Shown here piece by piece: positions 34,923 through 43,701 of a stretch of DNA of 64,000 nt. Made by a program: the position numbers and the translations under genes. Origin of the DNA: Alkalihalophilus pseudofirmus (lineage in GTDB: Bacteria > Bacillota > Bacilli > Bacillales > Bacillaceae_D); assembly GCF_029094545.1 (NCBI RefSeq), contig NZ_CP117835.1, forward strand, positions 1,964,001 through 2,028,000. Direction: 5' to 3'. Position 1 is the stretch's first letter, and each line of letters begins with the position of its first letter. Under the pieces are notes generated by a model that did not search any database, was not told the DNA's origin, and was given only the letters and a program-made list of their open reading frames with translations.

Positions 34923-36478
34923 AAAAAATTTATAACTTTCTTCTCTTGACTTAAAGGAACAGAGAAAATCTCACTCTTAAAATCAAGTATCCTTTCAATA
35001 GTAAAAGAAGCCCCTTTATACTCTGGTAATTCAACAATTTGAGAACCTGTTTCATAAAGTTGTGATAAATCTAATTCTTTTATTTTTCTTCTTAATTCAT
35101 TACTAATCATTCTTCCAGCTTGAATATGGAATGCTGAAAGCTTTCGTGAAGCCTCATAATACTTAGTGGCAGTTTCTTCATTTTCCTTTGCAAGGATTAA
35201 TAAAAACTTCGCATACTCTTTATTATTCTTTAGTTTAAATGACTCATCTTTTAATAAATGATTAATTTTCAATTCGTTGATGGATTCTAATCCCTTTTTA
35301 TTTAATATACGGCATAGTTTTTCAGTTCCGTGCTTTTCATCTAGTTTTTTTAAATACTTCTTCAACTTTTTCTGTAAGTGTCGATATTCAGAAATGTTTT
35401 CATCAGCAAAAAGTTCATCTGCTACTGTTTTAATTAAAGTGGTTTCACTTTGATTTCGAATCAATAAGTAATCTTCTGTTGTTATAGAGTCTAGTTTTCT
35501 CTTTTCAATTCTTCTGGCTTTAGTAAGTATTTCATATTTCCTTTCGTTGTTTGCTAAGAGAATAATACGCCCCTCTGTTAATTCTACTGGTACAATTTCA
35601 ATAAGCACTGTTTGTTCTTGCGTGTCTATTTCTGAGATTATATCTTGTAAAAACCATGAACTTACTTTTGGTTCTTCTATATTAGGGGAAGGAATTGTAT
35701 CATTTGGTTCTTCAGAATTCCCCTTGAAATCTAAATCCTCTTCGCCATTAATATTTTTTATTTCGTTATTAGTAATTGTTAACCCTTTATACATGGTAGA
35801 ATAATAACTTGCTTGATGTAGGTGTGAAAACATACTATTATTTTCAAATTTATTATCGTAAATACTATATGACAAATAGTAACTCACCTTAGCTCGTGGA
35901 ACACTGTTAAATGAGTAATCAAAATATTTTTCATTCCCAATAAAAATAACAAAATCAAAGAATTTGTTTGTTCCTTTAAAAGTTTTCTCTGAATAAAACT
36001 CAATAGTCTGAACACCAATTTGTCTCTTAAAAAAACTTTTTTTACTTTCTTCTATTTCTCGTTTTGTTACTACTGCATGTGTTTGTGAACTATGGTTAAT
36101 TACATTTGTTTTCAGATAATCCAATATAGGATTATTGTTACTAGAAACAATCTTCAAAAGCAAATCAAATAATAGGCTATATTCTTTGCGATCTTTATAT
36201 ATTACATTAATTAATTCTACAACATTTTTTAATTCTCTTAACTTGTCTTCTTCTATTATTTCACAGTAAGGTTTTAATGATGTAGACATTTCATATAAAG
36301 CAAATCGCAGTGGCATTAAGAATCTACCAAACAATTCATTGTCATATTCCTCACCAGAAAATTTCGGCCTAGATATTTTATAGATTTTATTTAATAAAGG
36401 ATTGTCTATTCTTATATAATTTATTCTATAAGAGTTTGATAGTTGATAATATCTATTTGGACCTCTATCATTACTCAT
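34919..36478 (-). CDS. Putative C-terminal part of a split DrmE-like protein
   Basis: 519 residues, charged, helical and lysine-rich, with no recognised domain or membrane segment. It overlaps the upstream gene by 8 bases (ATGAGTAA) and the drmA gene by 4. A GGAGGG site lies 7 bases before its ATG, so it can be translated by itself. Removing one A from the A7 run just before the ATG would fuse it in frame to the upstream 318-residue protein, giving about 835 residues, roughly the size I recall for DrmE. Position before drmA fits. The DrmE assignment is inference. Confidence 0.55.
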   Translation of the reverse strand: MSNDRGPNRYYQLSNSYRINYIRIDNPLLNKIYKISRPKFSGEEYDNELFGRFLMPLRFALYEMSTSLKPYCEIIEEDKLRELKNVVELINVIYKDRKEYSLLFDLLLKIVSSNNNPILDYLKTNVINHSSQTHAVVTKREIEESKKSFFKRQIGVQTIEFYSEKTFKGTNKFFDFVIFIGNEKYFDYSFNSVPRAKVSYYLSYSIYDNKFENNSMFSHLHQASYYSTMYKGLTITNNEIKNINGEEDLDFKGNSEEPNDTIPSPNIEEPKVSSWFLQDIISEIDTQEQTVLIEIVPVELTEGRIILLANNERKYEILTKARRIEKRKLDSITTEDYLLIRNQSETTLIKTVADELFADENISEYRHLQKKLKKYLKKLDEKHGTEKLCRILNKKGLESINELKINHLLKDESFKLKNNKEYAKFLLILAKENEETATKYYEASRKLSAFHIQAGRMISNELRRKIKELDLSQLYETGSQIVELPEYKGASFTIERILDFKSEIFSVPLSQEKKVINFL

Positions 36479-37427
36479 TTTTTTCCCTCCAACACAGAAT
36501 TTCTATATTTGAAGGTACATTTATTAAACTTACTTTTTGTAGAAATTCTTCATCATTATTTATTTCACCGGTTAAAAGTGAATGTTCTATTTTTTCTAGA
36601 GCATCTAAAGTTGTATCTAACGGTGAACTTCTTGTTAAAACAATAACTTTAGGATTTTCTTTAATATCTTGGTAATACCTTAAAAAAGAATTAGTCCCAT
36701 CAACTACAACTGGAATTCCGTTCCTTAGAGTATGTGTGTTTTTTTCATCATCGTTACTAGAGTAACATTCAGAAATAAAAGAGTACTGTCTGCCACCAAA
36801 TTTCTTGATTCTCAGAAAATCTTGAATTGTAAAATCGTCTTCTATTATTTTTTGGGTATCTTTACGAATGTTATGTTCATTTCCAATTAATAAGAAGTAA
36901 GGGCTCCCAAGATTAAATAACTGCTTAACTGAATCTGCATCATATTTCTCAACAATCTTATTTATTCCACTATCACTAGTAAGAGTTCTCTGACGTTTAT
37001 ATTTATTTTGTTCTGGAGCAATTCGAATATTTTTCCAAGTTTCTTTTTTAGATAATGTAGTTATCATATCTTTATTAATACCCAGCCCTTTTAAAGTTGG
37101 GTAACCTAACTCAGATAGTCCATCAAATATATAACTTCTCTCTGGAGTAGTCTCGCTAGGTGAGTAAAAGACTAAAGTTCCAGGTTTAATATTACTAATC
37201 CAATTAGAGATATCGGCCTTATTTATTGCTTTAGTTGAATAGATTGCATGTGCTATTCCCATTGATAATGCTATTGTTATATTGGTATTAGAGGGGACGT
37301 TTAGCACTAGATTTAGCTTACCTTCCTCACTTGAATAACTATGATAAAAAAGAAAACCAAGTTCACAGAAGAACTCAAACCAATCTTCTTTTATAACCTT
37401 TAAAAAATCAGGTATATTTTTATTCAT
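36471..37427 (-). CDS. Putative N-terminal part of a split DrmE-like protein; first gene of the operon
   Basis: 318 residues. Mixed alpha/beta segments such as LVLNVPSNTNITIALSMGIA, GTLVFYSPSETTPERSYIFD, GIPVVVDGTNSFLRYY and NPKVIVLTRSSPLD look like a Rossmann-like or inactive helicase-type fold, without a clear Walker motif. It starts the DISARM-like operon, with AAAGGA about 10 bases before the ATG. Its stop lies within the start of the next gene, at an A7 tract. See the next gene for the fusion argument. Confidence 0.55.
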   Translation of the reverse strand: MNKNIPDFLKVIKEDWFEFFCELGFLFYHSYSSEEGKLNLVLNVPSNTNITIALSMGIAHAIYSTKAINKADISNWISNIKPGTLVFYSPSETTPERSYIFDGLSELGYPTLKGLGINKDMITTLSKKETWKNIRIAPEQNKYKRQRTLTSDSGINKIVEKYDADSVKQLFNLGSPYFLLIGNEHNIRKDTQKIIEDDFTIQDFLRIKKFGGRQYSFISECYSSNDDEKNTHTLRNGIPVVVDGTNSFLRYYQDIKENPKVIVLTRSSPLDTTLDALEKIEHSLLTGEINNDEEFLQKVSLINVPSNIEILCWREKNE

Positions 37428-37639
37428 ATTAAACCAATCCTTTAAATCTTCTAATTAATAAATAAAATATAAAATAATACTAGTGATAATTTGGTACATA
37501 CTTACTATTTTACACTATTAAAACTACAAAACAATTAATTTTCATGGTTATTAAGTTACTTTATTTTAGTTGTGAAGTCCCGCAAAATATAATAGAAATA
37601 ACTAAATCCTCATAATTGAATACCGCCTTTTTTAAAAAG

Positions 37640-37990
37640 CTTTCTTAATCCAACTTCACATCTACCTCTAATTTTCAATAAACTCAGAATTTATATTAAA
37701 CACTGATTTTCTAGGAAGCCTCGATATTTTTTATAAAATGTTTCTAGTTTTCTGGAGTGTTTAGAGGGTCTCGACATTATGCCTTATCCAGTTACTCAAT
37801 TCATATTTTTGATAAGGTACTCTAGAATAGCTATGCGCTTAGTGGTATTGATATATTTCTTCCCTTTAATATTATTCATGTTGATTTGGTTAGATATAAA
37901 CAATGGTTGGTAATTGGCTTTGTCCATTGATAAAAGTATAGGAAGCCAAGTTTGTAATGAGCACGTGCATTATTTATTTTCTGATAATAG
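37640..37990 (-). pseudogene. Decayed, internally deleted copy of the TPR/winged-helix gene
   Basis: The sequence aligns with two parts of the gene at 39492-40481. CTTAGTGGTATTGATA and ATATAAACA with TGGTTGGT match its winged-helix part, and ATAAAAGTATAGGAAGCCAA and CGTGCATTAT match its TPR part. About 300 bases between them are missing. Stops and shifts break the frame. It lies between the DISARM-like operon and the McrA-like gene, in an otherwise empty 714-base gap (37428-38141). Confidence 0.75.
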
Positions 37991-38141
37991 GCCCATGGAA
38001 TTTTTATACAATACACAAGAAAATATTAGCAAGTATCTAAAGCTTTATCAGTGTCGTCAGACGCTCAAAAAAGTGAACAATTCTTGATATATCCACTTTT
38101 TGGAAATTGATAAACCACGTGCGGTTCACTAGGTTATGTAG

Positions 38142-39278
38142 TTATTTAGTTCGATCTATTGGAGGTATCTGCTGGCCTTTAAAATGATTATTAGGTTTGT
38201 ATAGATTGTTTCTATGCCATATCATGTAATCTAGCTGACTCTTATTTATTCTAATTTTCATGTTCTCATTTATATTAAGAAATATCCTTGTTGAATCATC
38301 CAAACTATCTGAGATTAAAATATCTCCAGTTTGATCAAAACTTATATCTCCTCTATCAAACAACGCATCATGATTTGGGCATAGTAGCAACCCATTATTG
38401 ACATCTAACCTCTCTTGATGACTTGAATGCCTCCAGGGTTTAATATGGCTAGCTATTAGAAAACGCTCATCTGACATCCCACATAGCTTGCATTTTTTTT
38501 CGGTTAATAAAAGAGCTTTTTTAAATGTTGATTGACCGATTCTCGACTTAATAAGCTGTTCTTTTTCTGTAACTTCAATTTGTAATTGTTCATCTAAGAC
38601 AATTGATTCTAATTTTAAAAGCTCATCTGTTACTTCTCTAACGATTGTATTTAAGTAACCGTTATCTTGTTGGTGGTATCTTTGAAGAGAATGAATAAGT
38701 AAAGTAAAATCTGAATCTTGCTGTTCTAGTAGTTTAATTGCATCATCTATATCGAAGTTCTCAAAAATCCCTTTATGTTTATCTCTTAGTCCAATATAGT
38801 GTAGTATTCCCATCGCTTGGTAACCACGACTTTCTTCAGGGTTCAAGCCTATAGCATGTTCATCAAGCCAGCGGTGGGTTCTTGAGTGAAAAAGGTATTC
38901 ATAAACTACTCTGTCCCTAGTGGGAAATTCATATAAGTTATACTCCCTTATACGTTTTACAGGTTGAAGAATAGGGAGCTGAAATGAATGGGTGTCAGTT
39001 GAATTGTCAGGTATATTTTCAGAAGTGCTAACTATTAAAAAACCTATCTTTTCAAGGAAGACATTAGTCTCATTACCACCATTAAAGTCGTAAGATGAAT
39101 ATTCCTCACCATTTGCAAAAAAATTAGCAATTGATAATACATATTTAGGTGGATATAAATTGTTTTCATAAAGAAGGTTGTATTTTGTTGATTGTCTTCG
39201 CCATGGTATTCCTTCTCTTTTGATTCTTTTAATAGCCTTTAGAATATGTTCTCTATTAATGTTTTTTGGAATTGTCAT
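38142..39278 (-). CDS. HNH endonuclease, McrA-like (possible type IV restriction enzyme)
   Basis: 378 residues. The N-terminal 90 residues (REHILKAIKRIKREGIPWRR; LYPPKYVLSIANFF; FNGGNETNVFLEKIGF) resemble the N-terminal domain of ScoMcrA-type enzymes. The C-terminal HNH domain reads CKLCGMSDERFLIASHIKPW (about 263), then NNGLLLCPNHDALFDRG. Related enzymes cut modified DNA. A cutter of 5-methylcytosine would conflict with the nearby methyltransferase unless its context differs, so the target is uncertain. It is the outermost gene of the defence island. Confidence 0.75.
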   Translation of the reverse strand: MTIPKNINREHILKAIKRIKREGIPWRRQSTKYNLLYENNLYPPKYVLSIANFFANGEEYSSYDFNGGNETNVFLEKIGFLIVSTSENIPDNSTDTHSFQLPILQPVKRIREYNLYEFPTRDRVVYEYLFHSRTHRWLDEHAIGLNPEESRGYQAMGILHYIGLRDKHKGIFENFDIDDAIKLLEQQDSDFTLLIHSLQRYHQQDNGYLNTIVREVTDELLKLESIVLDEQLQIEVTEKEQLIKSRIGQSTFKKALLLTEKKCKLCGMSDERFLIASHIKPWRHSSHQERLDVNNGLLLCPNHDALFDRGDISFDQTGDILISDSLDDSTRIFLNINENMKIRINKSQLDYMIWHRNNLYKPNNHFKGQQIPPIDRTK

Positions 39279-39491
39279 TTTTCCTACACCTCTTACTTAA
39301 AATATATATATTAAATAGAATTTATTGTTAGGGAGGCACATCATTTAAGAAGATTAACTTCCGGTGGCTGAGTAACCATAAATGGATAGCCGAGTTATAA
39401 AGAAATTAGATTATTTTTATGATTAATTCCCTAGTAAACAGAATAGAGCATCCTCCATTAAATAGTAGGCCGGTTTATTCTGTAATTATAC

Positions 39492-40481
39492 TCAATCCAA
39501 TTGCAATTCCGTTCCCACACACCTAAAATGCTTAAACATCCGATACTGCCCTGCTACACTCCAAAGGTATCCTCCATCTATTGTTTTAATAAACTCAATC
39601 TCAGGTTTTAATTCTGCTAATCTCCTACGAAGCCTTGATATAATCTGTCTTAATGCTGCTTCTGGATCTTTGGATTGTTGTGAAAGTCTGGAAATAATAT
39701 CTTGTTTCGATACTCCAGAGGGATTTTTCATTAAATACTCTAGGATCGCTGCGTTTCTTAGTGGTATTGATACACTTCTTCCGTTGTATGAAATTTCGGT
39801 ATCGTTCAGGCTGATCTGGTTGAATATAAACATGGGTTGGTCGATGTCTGAGTACATTTCGTACTCTTCTTCTGAAATGTTGCTGTACTCTACTCCATTT
39901 AAAATCATTTGGTACGGCTTTAATTCTTCATTTGGTTCAATACCATTTCTTATTTCATCTAGAAGCAGCTTTAGTTCCTCGTTCTGTTCTAGTTGTTTAT
40001 AAGGCATATCATCAATTTGAACGAGCGATGCTTGCGTAATGATTTTACTGTTTTTAAGTATGTAGTAATGAGCTTTTACCTTTTGTTCTGAAGTTAACTT
40101 CTTTCTTGTTAGGTTAGGATTTGAATGGGCTGCCTGGTAGAAGGCATCTAACGACTTAGTCCATTCTTCTTCATAAAAGTATAGGAAGCCAAGTCTGTAG
40201 TTCGCGCGTGCATTATCAGGTTCTATTCTTATCACTTGCTGAAATGCTTTGATCGCCCTGTCAAATGAACGATCTTTTATTTTCAAGGATTCACCTTGCA
40301 AAATTAAAAGGTACGCTTTTACTTCTTTGTACCTGATGTTATCTCTTTCCTTAGACGATAAGTAAGTAAAAAGCTGGACACCTTCATTAACCCATCTTCT
40401 GTCTGATGCATCTTCCCTATCCATCCATTTATCTTCTAATTCTTTCAACTCTTCCAAGGTATATTCCGAATATCTTTTCAT
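39492..40481 (-). CDS. TPR protein with C-terminal winged-helix DNA-binding domain
   Basis: 329 residues. TPR repeats occupy about 75-140 (DRAIKAFQQVIRIEPDNARA; YRLGFLYFYEEEWTKSLDAF). An OmpR/SARP-like winged helix lies near 225-310 (ISYNGRSVSIPLRNAAILEY; GVSKQDIISRLSQQSKDPEA; RLRRRLAELKPEIEFIKTID). It looks like a transcription factor sensing a peptide or protein partner through the TPRs. A broken paralogue lies at 37640-37990. It is divergent from the peptidase gene, which it may control. Confidence 0.78.
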   Translation of the reverse strand: MKRYSEYTLEELKELEDKWMDREDASDRRWVNEGVQLFTYLSSKERDNIRYKEVKAYLLILQGESLKIKDRSFDRAIKAFQQVIRIEPDNARANYRLGFLYFYEEEWTKSLDAFYQAAHSNPNLTRKKLTSEQKVKAHYYILKNSKIITQASLVQIDDMPYKQLEQNEELKLLLDEIRNGIEPNEELKPYQMILNGVEYSNISEEEYEMYSDIDQPMFIFNQISLNDTEISYNGRSVSIPLRNAAILEYLMKNPSGVSKQDIISRLSQQSKDPEAALRQIISRLRRRLAELKPEIEFIKTIDGGYLWSVAGQYRMFKHFRCVGTELQLD

Positions 40482-40615
40482 CCGTTGATCCCCACTCTTC
40501 TTTTATATAGGTACTAATTCTATTTTACTACAACCATCCCCTCCTTTCGTTGTGACAGTGTTGTCACAAGGTTCTTGCTACACTTATCTCAACAAAGCAG
40601 AAGGAGCTGGTAAAT

Positions 40616-41929
40616 ATGAAAAAAGAAACATTGTTCGCACGTCATGGATTTATGGAGTCAGATTTAAAGGCTAACGTTATGGGTAGGCATAGCAAGGTCG
40701 GTACATTCCTGAAACAGGCGCTAAATTATGTGGGGCAAACTGGGGACCCAATCCCTGAGGCTAAATGGATGGAAGCACTTCTCCATGCATCAACACAGGT
40801 AGAAAGGGTTGGCCGTGAAATGTCGGTTGATCCAAGGGAACAAGAGCTGCCTCTAGCCGAGCTGGATCCTTATATTCGCGGGATTGTTCGTTGGCTGAAT
40901 GAACTAGGGTTGCACACAAGTTTTTGCTGTGACGGTCATAACAAAAGGCCTGCTCATGTCTCTTTCATTCGTTTGCTAAAGAAAGAAGAAATTAGATTAT
41001 TGAAAGCTTGTGCCACTAAAGATGTACGAATTAAAATTGAAGGCAAGAAAGCGACCTTCTTGTATCGAGCTGGAGAAGTTCAAAAGCTGCTTGATGTTTC
41101 AGAACATTTCTTTGCTTTAGTTAAAGACCCTGCAAATATCATTCACTTAGAGGCGGATGGCTTCAAGTCTAAAGTAATGGACCTCCTCTCTATTTCAGGG
41201 GCAAGCGGTAATGAAAGAAAGATTAGAAATCACCTGCGCCAGCAATTAAATAAAATCACCGACTACACGTATATGGACCGTGCCGGCAATCTTCTTGCTT
41301 ACCTTAATTGCGGTGAGGGTCCAACCGTTTTACTCTCAGCTCATATGGATACAGTTGAAGAGTTTAGTGAAGATCGGTATATCATTGAAGAAGGAACAGT
41401 GCTCTCCAGTTCAGATGGAATCCTAGGAGCAGATGACCGGGCTGGGATTGCCGTTGTTTTAGAGGTCTTATCCCGCATTTCTAAAACAAACTTTAATGGT
41501 ACGTTAAAAGTCGCATTCACCGTTAAAGAAGAAATTGGCTGCGTTGGTGCTAGAGAGATTGACCAAGAGTTTATCTCTGATATCGATGCTGCGATTGTCG
41601 TTGACCGTAGAGGAACAAGAGATATTGTCACATCAAACTATTCCACCTCTTTTTGCCCGGATGAGTACGGGGAGCTTTTTGAGAAAGCAGGTCAGTCATT
41701 AGGTATGGAAGATTGGAAAGTAACTGTTGGAGGCTCAAGTGATGCTCGAGTATTTGCTGAGTATAGCATTCCCTCTGTGAACTTATCTGCAGGCTACTTG
41801 CATGAGCACACTGACTTTGAAACTCTTGATTACAAAGCAGCGTATGAAACGATGTTATTAGTTGAGGGTGTGCTGCACCAGCAATTGATAGGGGTTAGGG
41901 GAGACGTGCGGGCTGGTGAGGAAGTATAA
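40616..41929 (+). CDS. M20-type metallopeptidase with an extra N-terminal domain
   Basis: 437 residues. The peptidase part (about 185-430) has VLLSAHMDTVEEF (metal His/Asp), GILGADDRAG (bridging Asp), VKEEIGCVGA (catalytic Glu), IVVDRRG (Asp) and YLHEHTDFE (last His), the peptidase T-like pattern of two-zinc aminopeptidases. The first 180 residues form a separate domain with LGLHTSFCCDGHNKRPAHVS that I do not recognise. It is a single gene divergent from the TPR regulator, with AAGGAG upstream and a terminator downstream. Confidence 0.82.
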   Translation: MKKETLFARHGFMESDLKANVMGRHSKVGTFLKQALNYVGQTGDPIPEAKWMEALLHASTQVERVGREMSVDPREQELPLAELDPYIRGIVRWLNELGLHTSFCCDGHNKRPAHVSFIRLLKKEEIRLLKACATKDVRIKIEGKKATFLYRAGEVQKLLDVSEHFFALVKDPANIIHLEADGFKSKVMDLLSISGASGNERKIRNHLRQQLNKITDYTYMDRAGNLLAYLNCGEGPTVLLSAHMDTVEEFSEDRYIIEEGTVLSSSDGILGADDRAGIAVVLEVLSRISKTNFNGTLKVAFTVKEEIGCVGAREIDQEFISDIDAAIVVDRRGTRDIVTSNYSTSFCPDEYGELFEKAGQSLGMEDWKVTVGGSSDARVFAEYSIPSVNLSAGYLHEHTDFETLDYKAAYETMLLVEGVLHQQLIGVRGDVRAGEEV

Positions 41930-41957
41930 AGAGTAGTTTTCTGAATTAAATAGAAAA

Positions 41958-41988
41958 GGCTAACTTCATTATTGAAGTTAGCCCTTTT
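41958..41988 (+). terminator. Terminator of the peptidase gene
   Basis: GGCTAACTTC pairs perfectly with GAAGTTAGCC around a 6-base loop, with flanking AAAA/TTTT. It may also serve the converging minus-strand gene. Confidence 0.9.
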
Positions 41989-42033
41989 CGTCTTTTAGCA
42001 CATAAGGTTTTTACGGATCTACCTTCCCTCCCC

Positions 42034-42420
42034 CTACGACCCAAACCTCATCGTATTATCTACCTTTCTTCGATACACTCGCTGTCTTCTCTCACTCTGT
42101 ATTTCTTGTTTGTGTTCGAGTCTCATGAGGGCTTTTTCGGCTAGGCCGTATACTCTTCTGAGGTTGTTGAGGTCTTGGATCATGATCGGGTGCATATGGC
42201 AGACATTGTTTCGGGTGACTTTGGTGTGAGTGAGGTGTTGGAGCTGGTCTTGGGTTAATGGGATGAGGTTGTTTAGGATGATGATATTGACTAAGTTGGA
42301 GTACGATGGGTCTTGTTTTATTTTAAGTGGCAGAGTGATGATGATGATTTTCTTTAGGATATGTTCTAGATCATAAAGCAGCTGATAGGCGCGGACGGAA
42401 TGTTCTTTTTGTGGTTTCAT
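42034..42420 (-). CDS. Candidate HEPN-domain protein
   Basis: 128 residues, all-helical. The motif RNNVCH (R-x4-H), after a long helix and before a second (IQDLNNLRRVYGLAEKAL), fits the HEPN RNase active site seen in toxin and abortive-infection proteins. No antitoxin-like partner is adjacent. It lies downstream of comK on the same strand, separated by 344 bases. The protein ends in a basic tail (RRQRVYRRKVDN). The HEPN assignment rests on this motif and helix pattern alone. Confidence 0.45.
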   Translation of the reverse strand: MKPQKEHSVRAYQLLYDLEHILKKIIIITLPLKIKQDPSYSNLVNIIILNNLIPLTQDQLQHLTHTKVTRNNVCHMHPIMIQDLNNLRRVYGLAEKALMRLEHKQEIQSERRQRVYRRKVDNTMRFGS

Positions 42421-42764
42421 AGGTTATTTATCCTTTCTTAATGCTTGCTTATTCAATTCTTATTGGCTGCAAGTAAATGTTGTTGGATTTGGTGGATGAG
42501 AATTTCATGTTGTTGAGGCTGTTTTTGAGTTTTTTGAGCAGGTGGTTGAATGGTTTATATAAAGTTTTTAGTAATGGAGTATGTGATGGTTGAGTCTTTA
42601 AATTTCTTTGCTTTTAAGGGGTCTTGGGTGAAGAGTCGAGTCGTTGATTGTGTGAGTGTTCACTTTTATTCTTGGAGAGTTTTGTGAAGGAATCTGTTTG
42701 TCATTCATTTCCTATCTTCATCATACATTAAATCTCTACAAATAACAGCAATTTTTTTAGGTCA
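42421..42764. other. G/T-rich intergenic stretch
   Basis: The plus strand here is strikingly G+T rich, with repeated TTG/GTT/GAG words, much like the strand opposite the flanking genes. No intact frame with a ribosome site was found. It may be a degenerate former coding region or the promoter region of the HEPN-like gene. Confidence 0.5.
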
Positions 42765-43286
42765 TTAGTAATGGGCTGGTGAATAATTGATCTGCCTCAT
42801 CACCTGCTCTGTTTTATATGGTCTATATGTGAGTCTTAAAATGCAATAAGAAGTGCGCTGGATTTGGCGTTCGATTGTTGCATAGGTGGCATCAATTGTT
42901 AACTGGATGGAGTTGCGGAAGGTAATGATCGTTTTCGCAGCGTGGTCAGGGTCTGGCATAAAGGTGCGAATGTGGTGATAGAAAAACCAGGAGCATTCGA
43001 GCTTTGTGGGTGAATGGGTTGGGAAGGTGTAGATCTGATCAATCGTATCAATCGGGATCGGCACTTTACTTTGTGCTCTTGTGATTTCGCTTACTGCTGT
43101 TCTGCGGCCGTCATAGGTGGCGCCGCCTTCAATGCAAGCTCGCTTGATCATCGACAGGCTTGATTCGGCTACATAATAGATTTGATGATTCTCATAGACA
43201 ATCGTTTCATAGTCGGTGTGATAGGCTGGCATAATCGCAAGAGTGTGGCGGTTAATATCATAATGCGGCTGGATAGATGGTTTCAT
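42765..43286 (-). CDS. comK: ComK competence transcription factor
   Basis: 173 residues. The central block IKRACIEGGATYDGRRTAVS and then PIPIDTIDQIYTFPTHSPTK with LECSWFFYHH matches the conserved ComK core (RSC..GSSYAGR..., PP...NQIFLFPT.S...CGWI). ComK binds AT-boxes and turns on late competence genes for DNA uptake. It is shorter than the B. subtilis protein at the C-terminus. The upstream DNA near 43793-43805 holds an AAAA-N5-TTTT arrangement that could be a self-activating K-box, but it is embedded in homopolymers. Confidence 0.85.
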   Translation of the reverse strand: MKPSIQPHYDINRHTLAIMPAYHTDYETIVYENHQIYYVAESSLSMIKRACIEGGATYDGRRTAVSEITRAQSKVPIPIDTIDQIYTFPTHSPTKLECSWFFYHHIRTFMPDPDHAAKTIITFRNSIQLTIDATYATIERQIQRTSYCILRLTYRPYKTEQVMRQINYSPAHY

Positions 43287-43407
43287 GGGGGAACGCTCCT
43301 TTTAGGTTTAGTGGTAGGATTGTGACGGCTTACTTGTCACGTAGTAGGATGGTTGGTAGGATAAGGCGTTTGACTAAGGAGAAAATAGATGTGGGCACCT
43401 ATTTTCT

Positions 43408-43701
43408 CTACTTCTTGCTTTCGTCGATTCGCTGTTGGATTGGTGTTCTTATGGCTTCATATACTTCATGTGGAGTTTCATTTAAGAGATTTCCGGGTTC
43501 ATCGTGCTCAAACGATGCAGCGAGCTTCATGATAATGTCTAGGGACATATTTCGTTTTCCATTTTCAATTTCACTTATGTATGTCTCTGTTAAACCAGAT
43601 ATCCAAGCTAACTCTGCGATCGTTAGGCCGGCTCGATTTCTTTTTGTCCGGATGATCACTCCAAACGATTCACTTAACGCATCTTTTCCTTGTTTTCCCA
43701 C
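43408..43701 (-). CDS. XRE-family helix-turn-helix regulator
   Basis: About 97 residues from GTG 43701 (AAAGGAG 7 bases upstream). The HTH reads FGVIIRTKRNRAGLTIAELA, WISGLTETYISEIENGKRNM and SLDIIMKLAASFE. It lies upstream of comK on the same strand and may modulate competence, but that is only positional. Other in-frame starts further upstream lack a ribosome site. Confidence 0.85.
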   Translation of the reverse strand: MGKQGKDALSESFGVIIRTKRNRAGLTIAELAWISGLTETYISEIENGKRNMSLDIIMKLAASFEHDEPGNLLNETPHEVYEAIRTPIQQRIDESKK

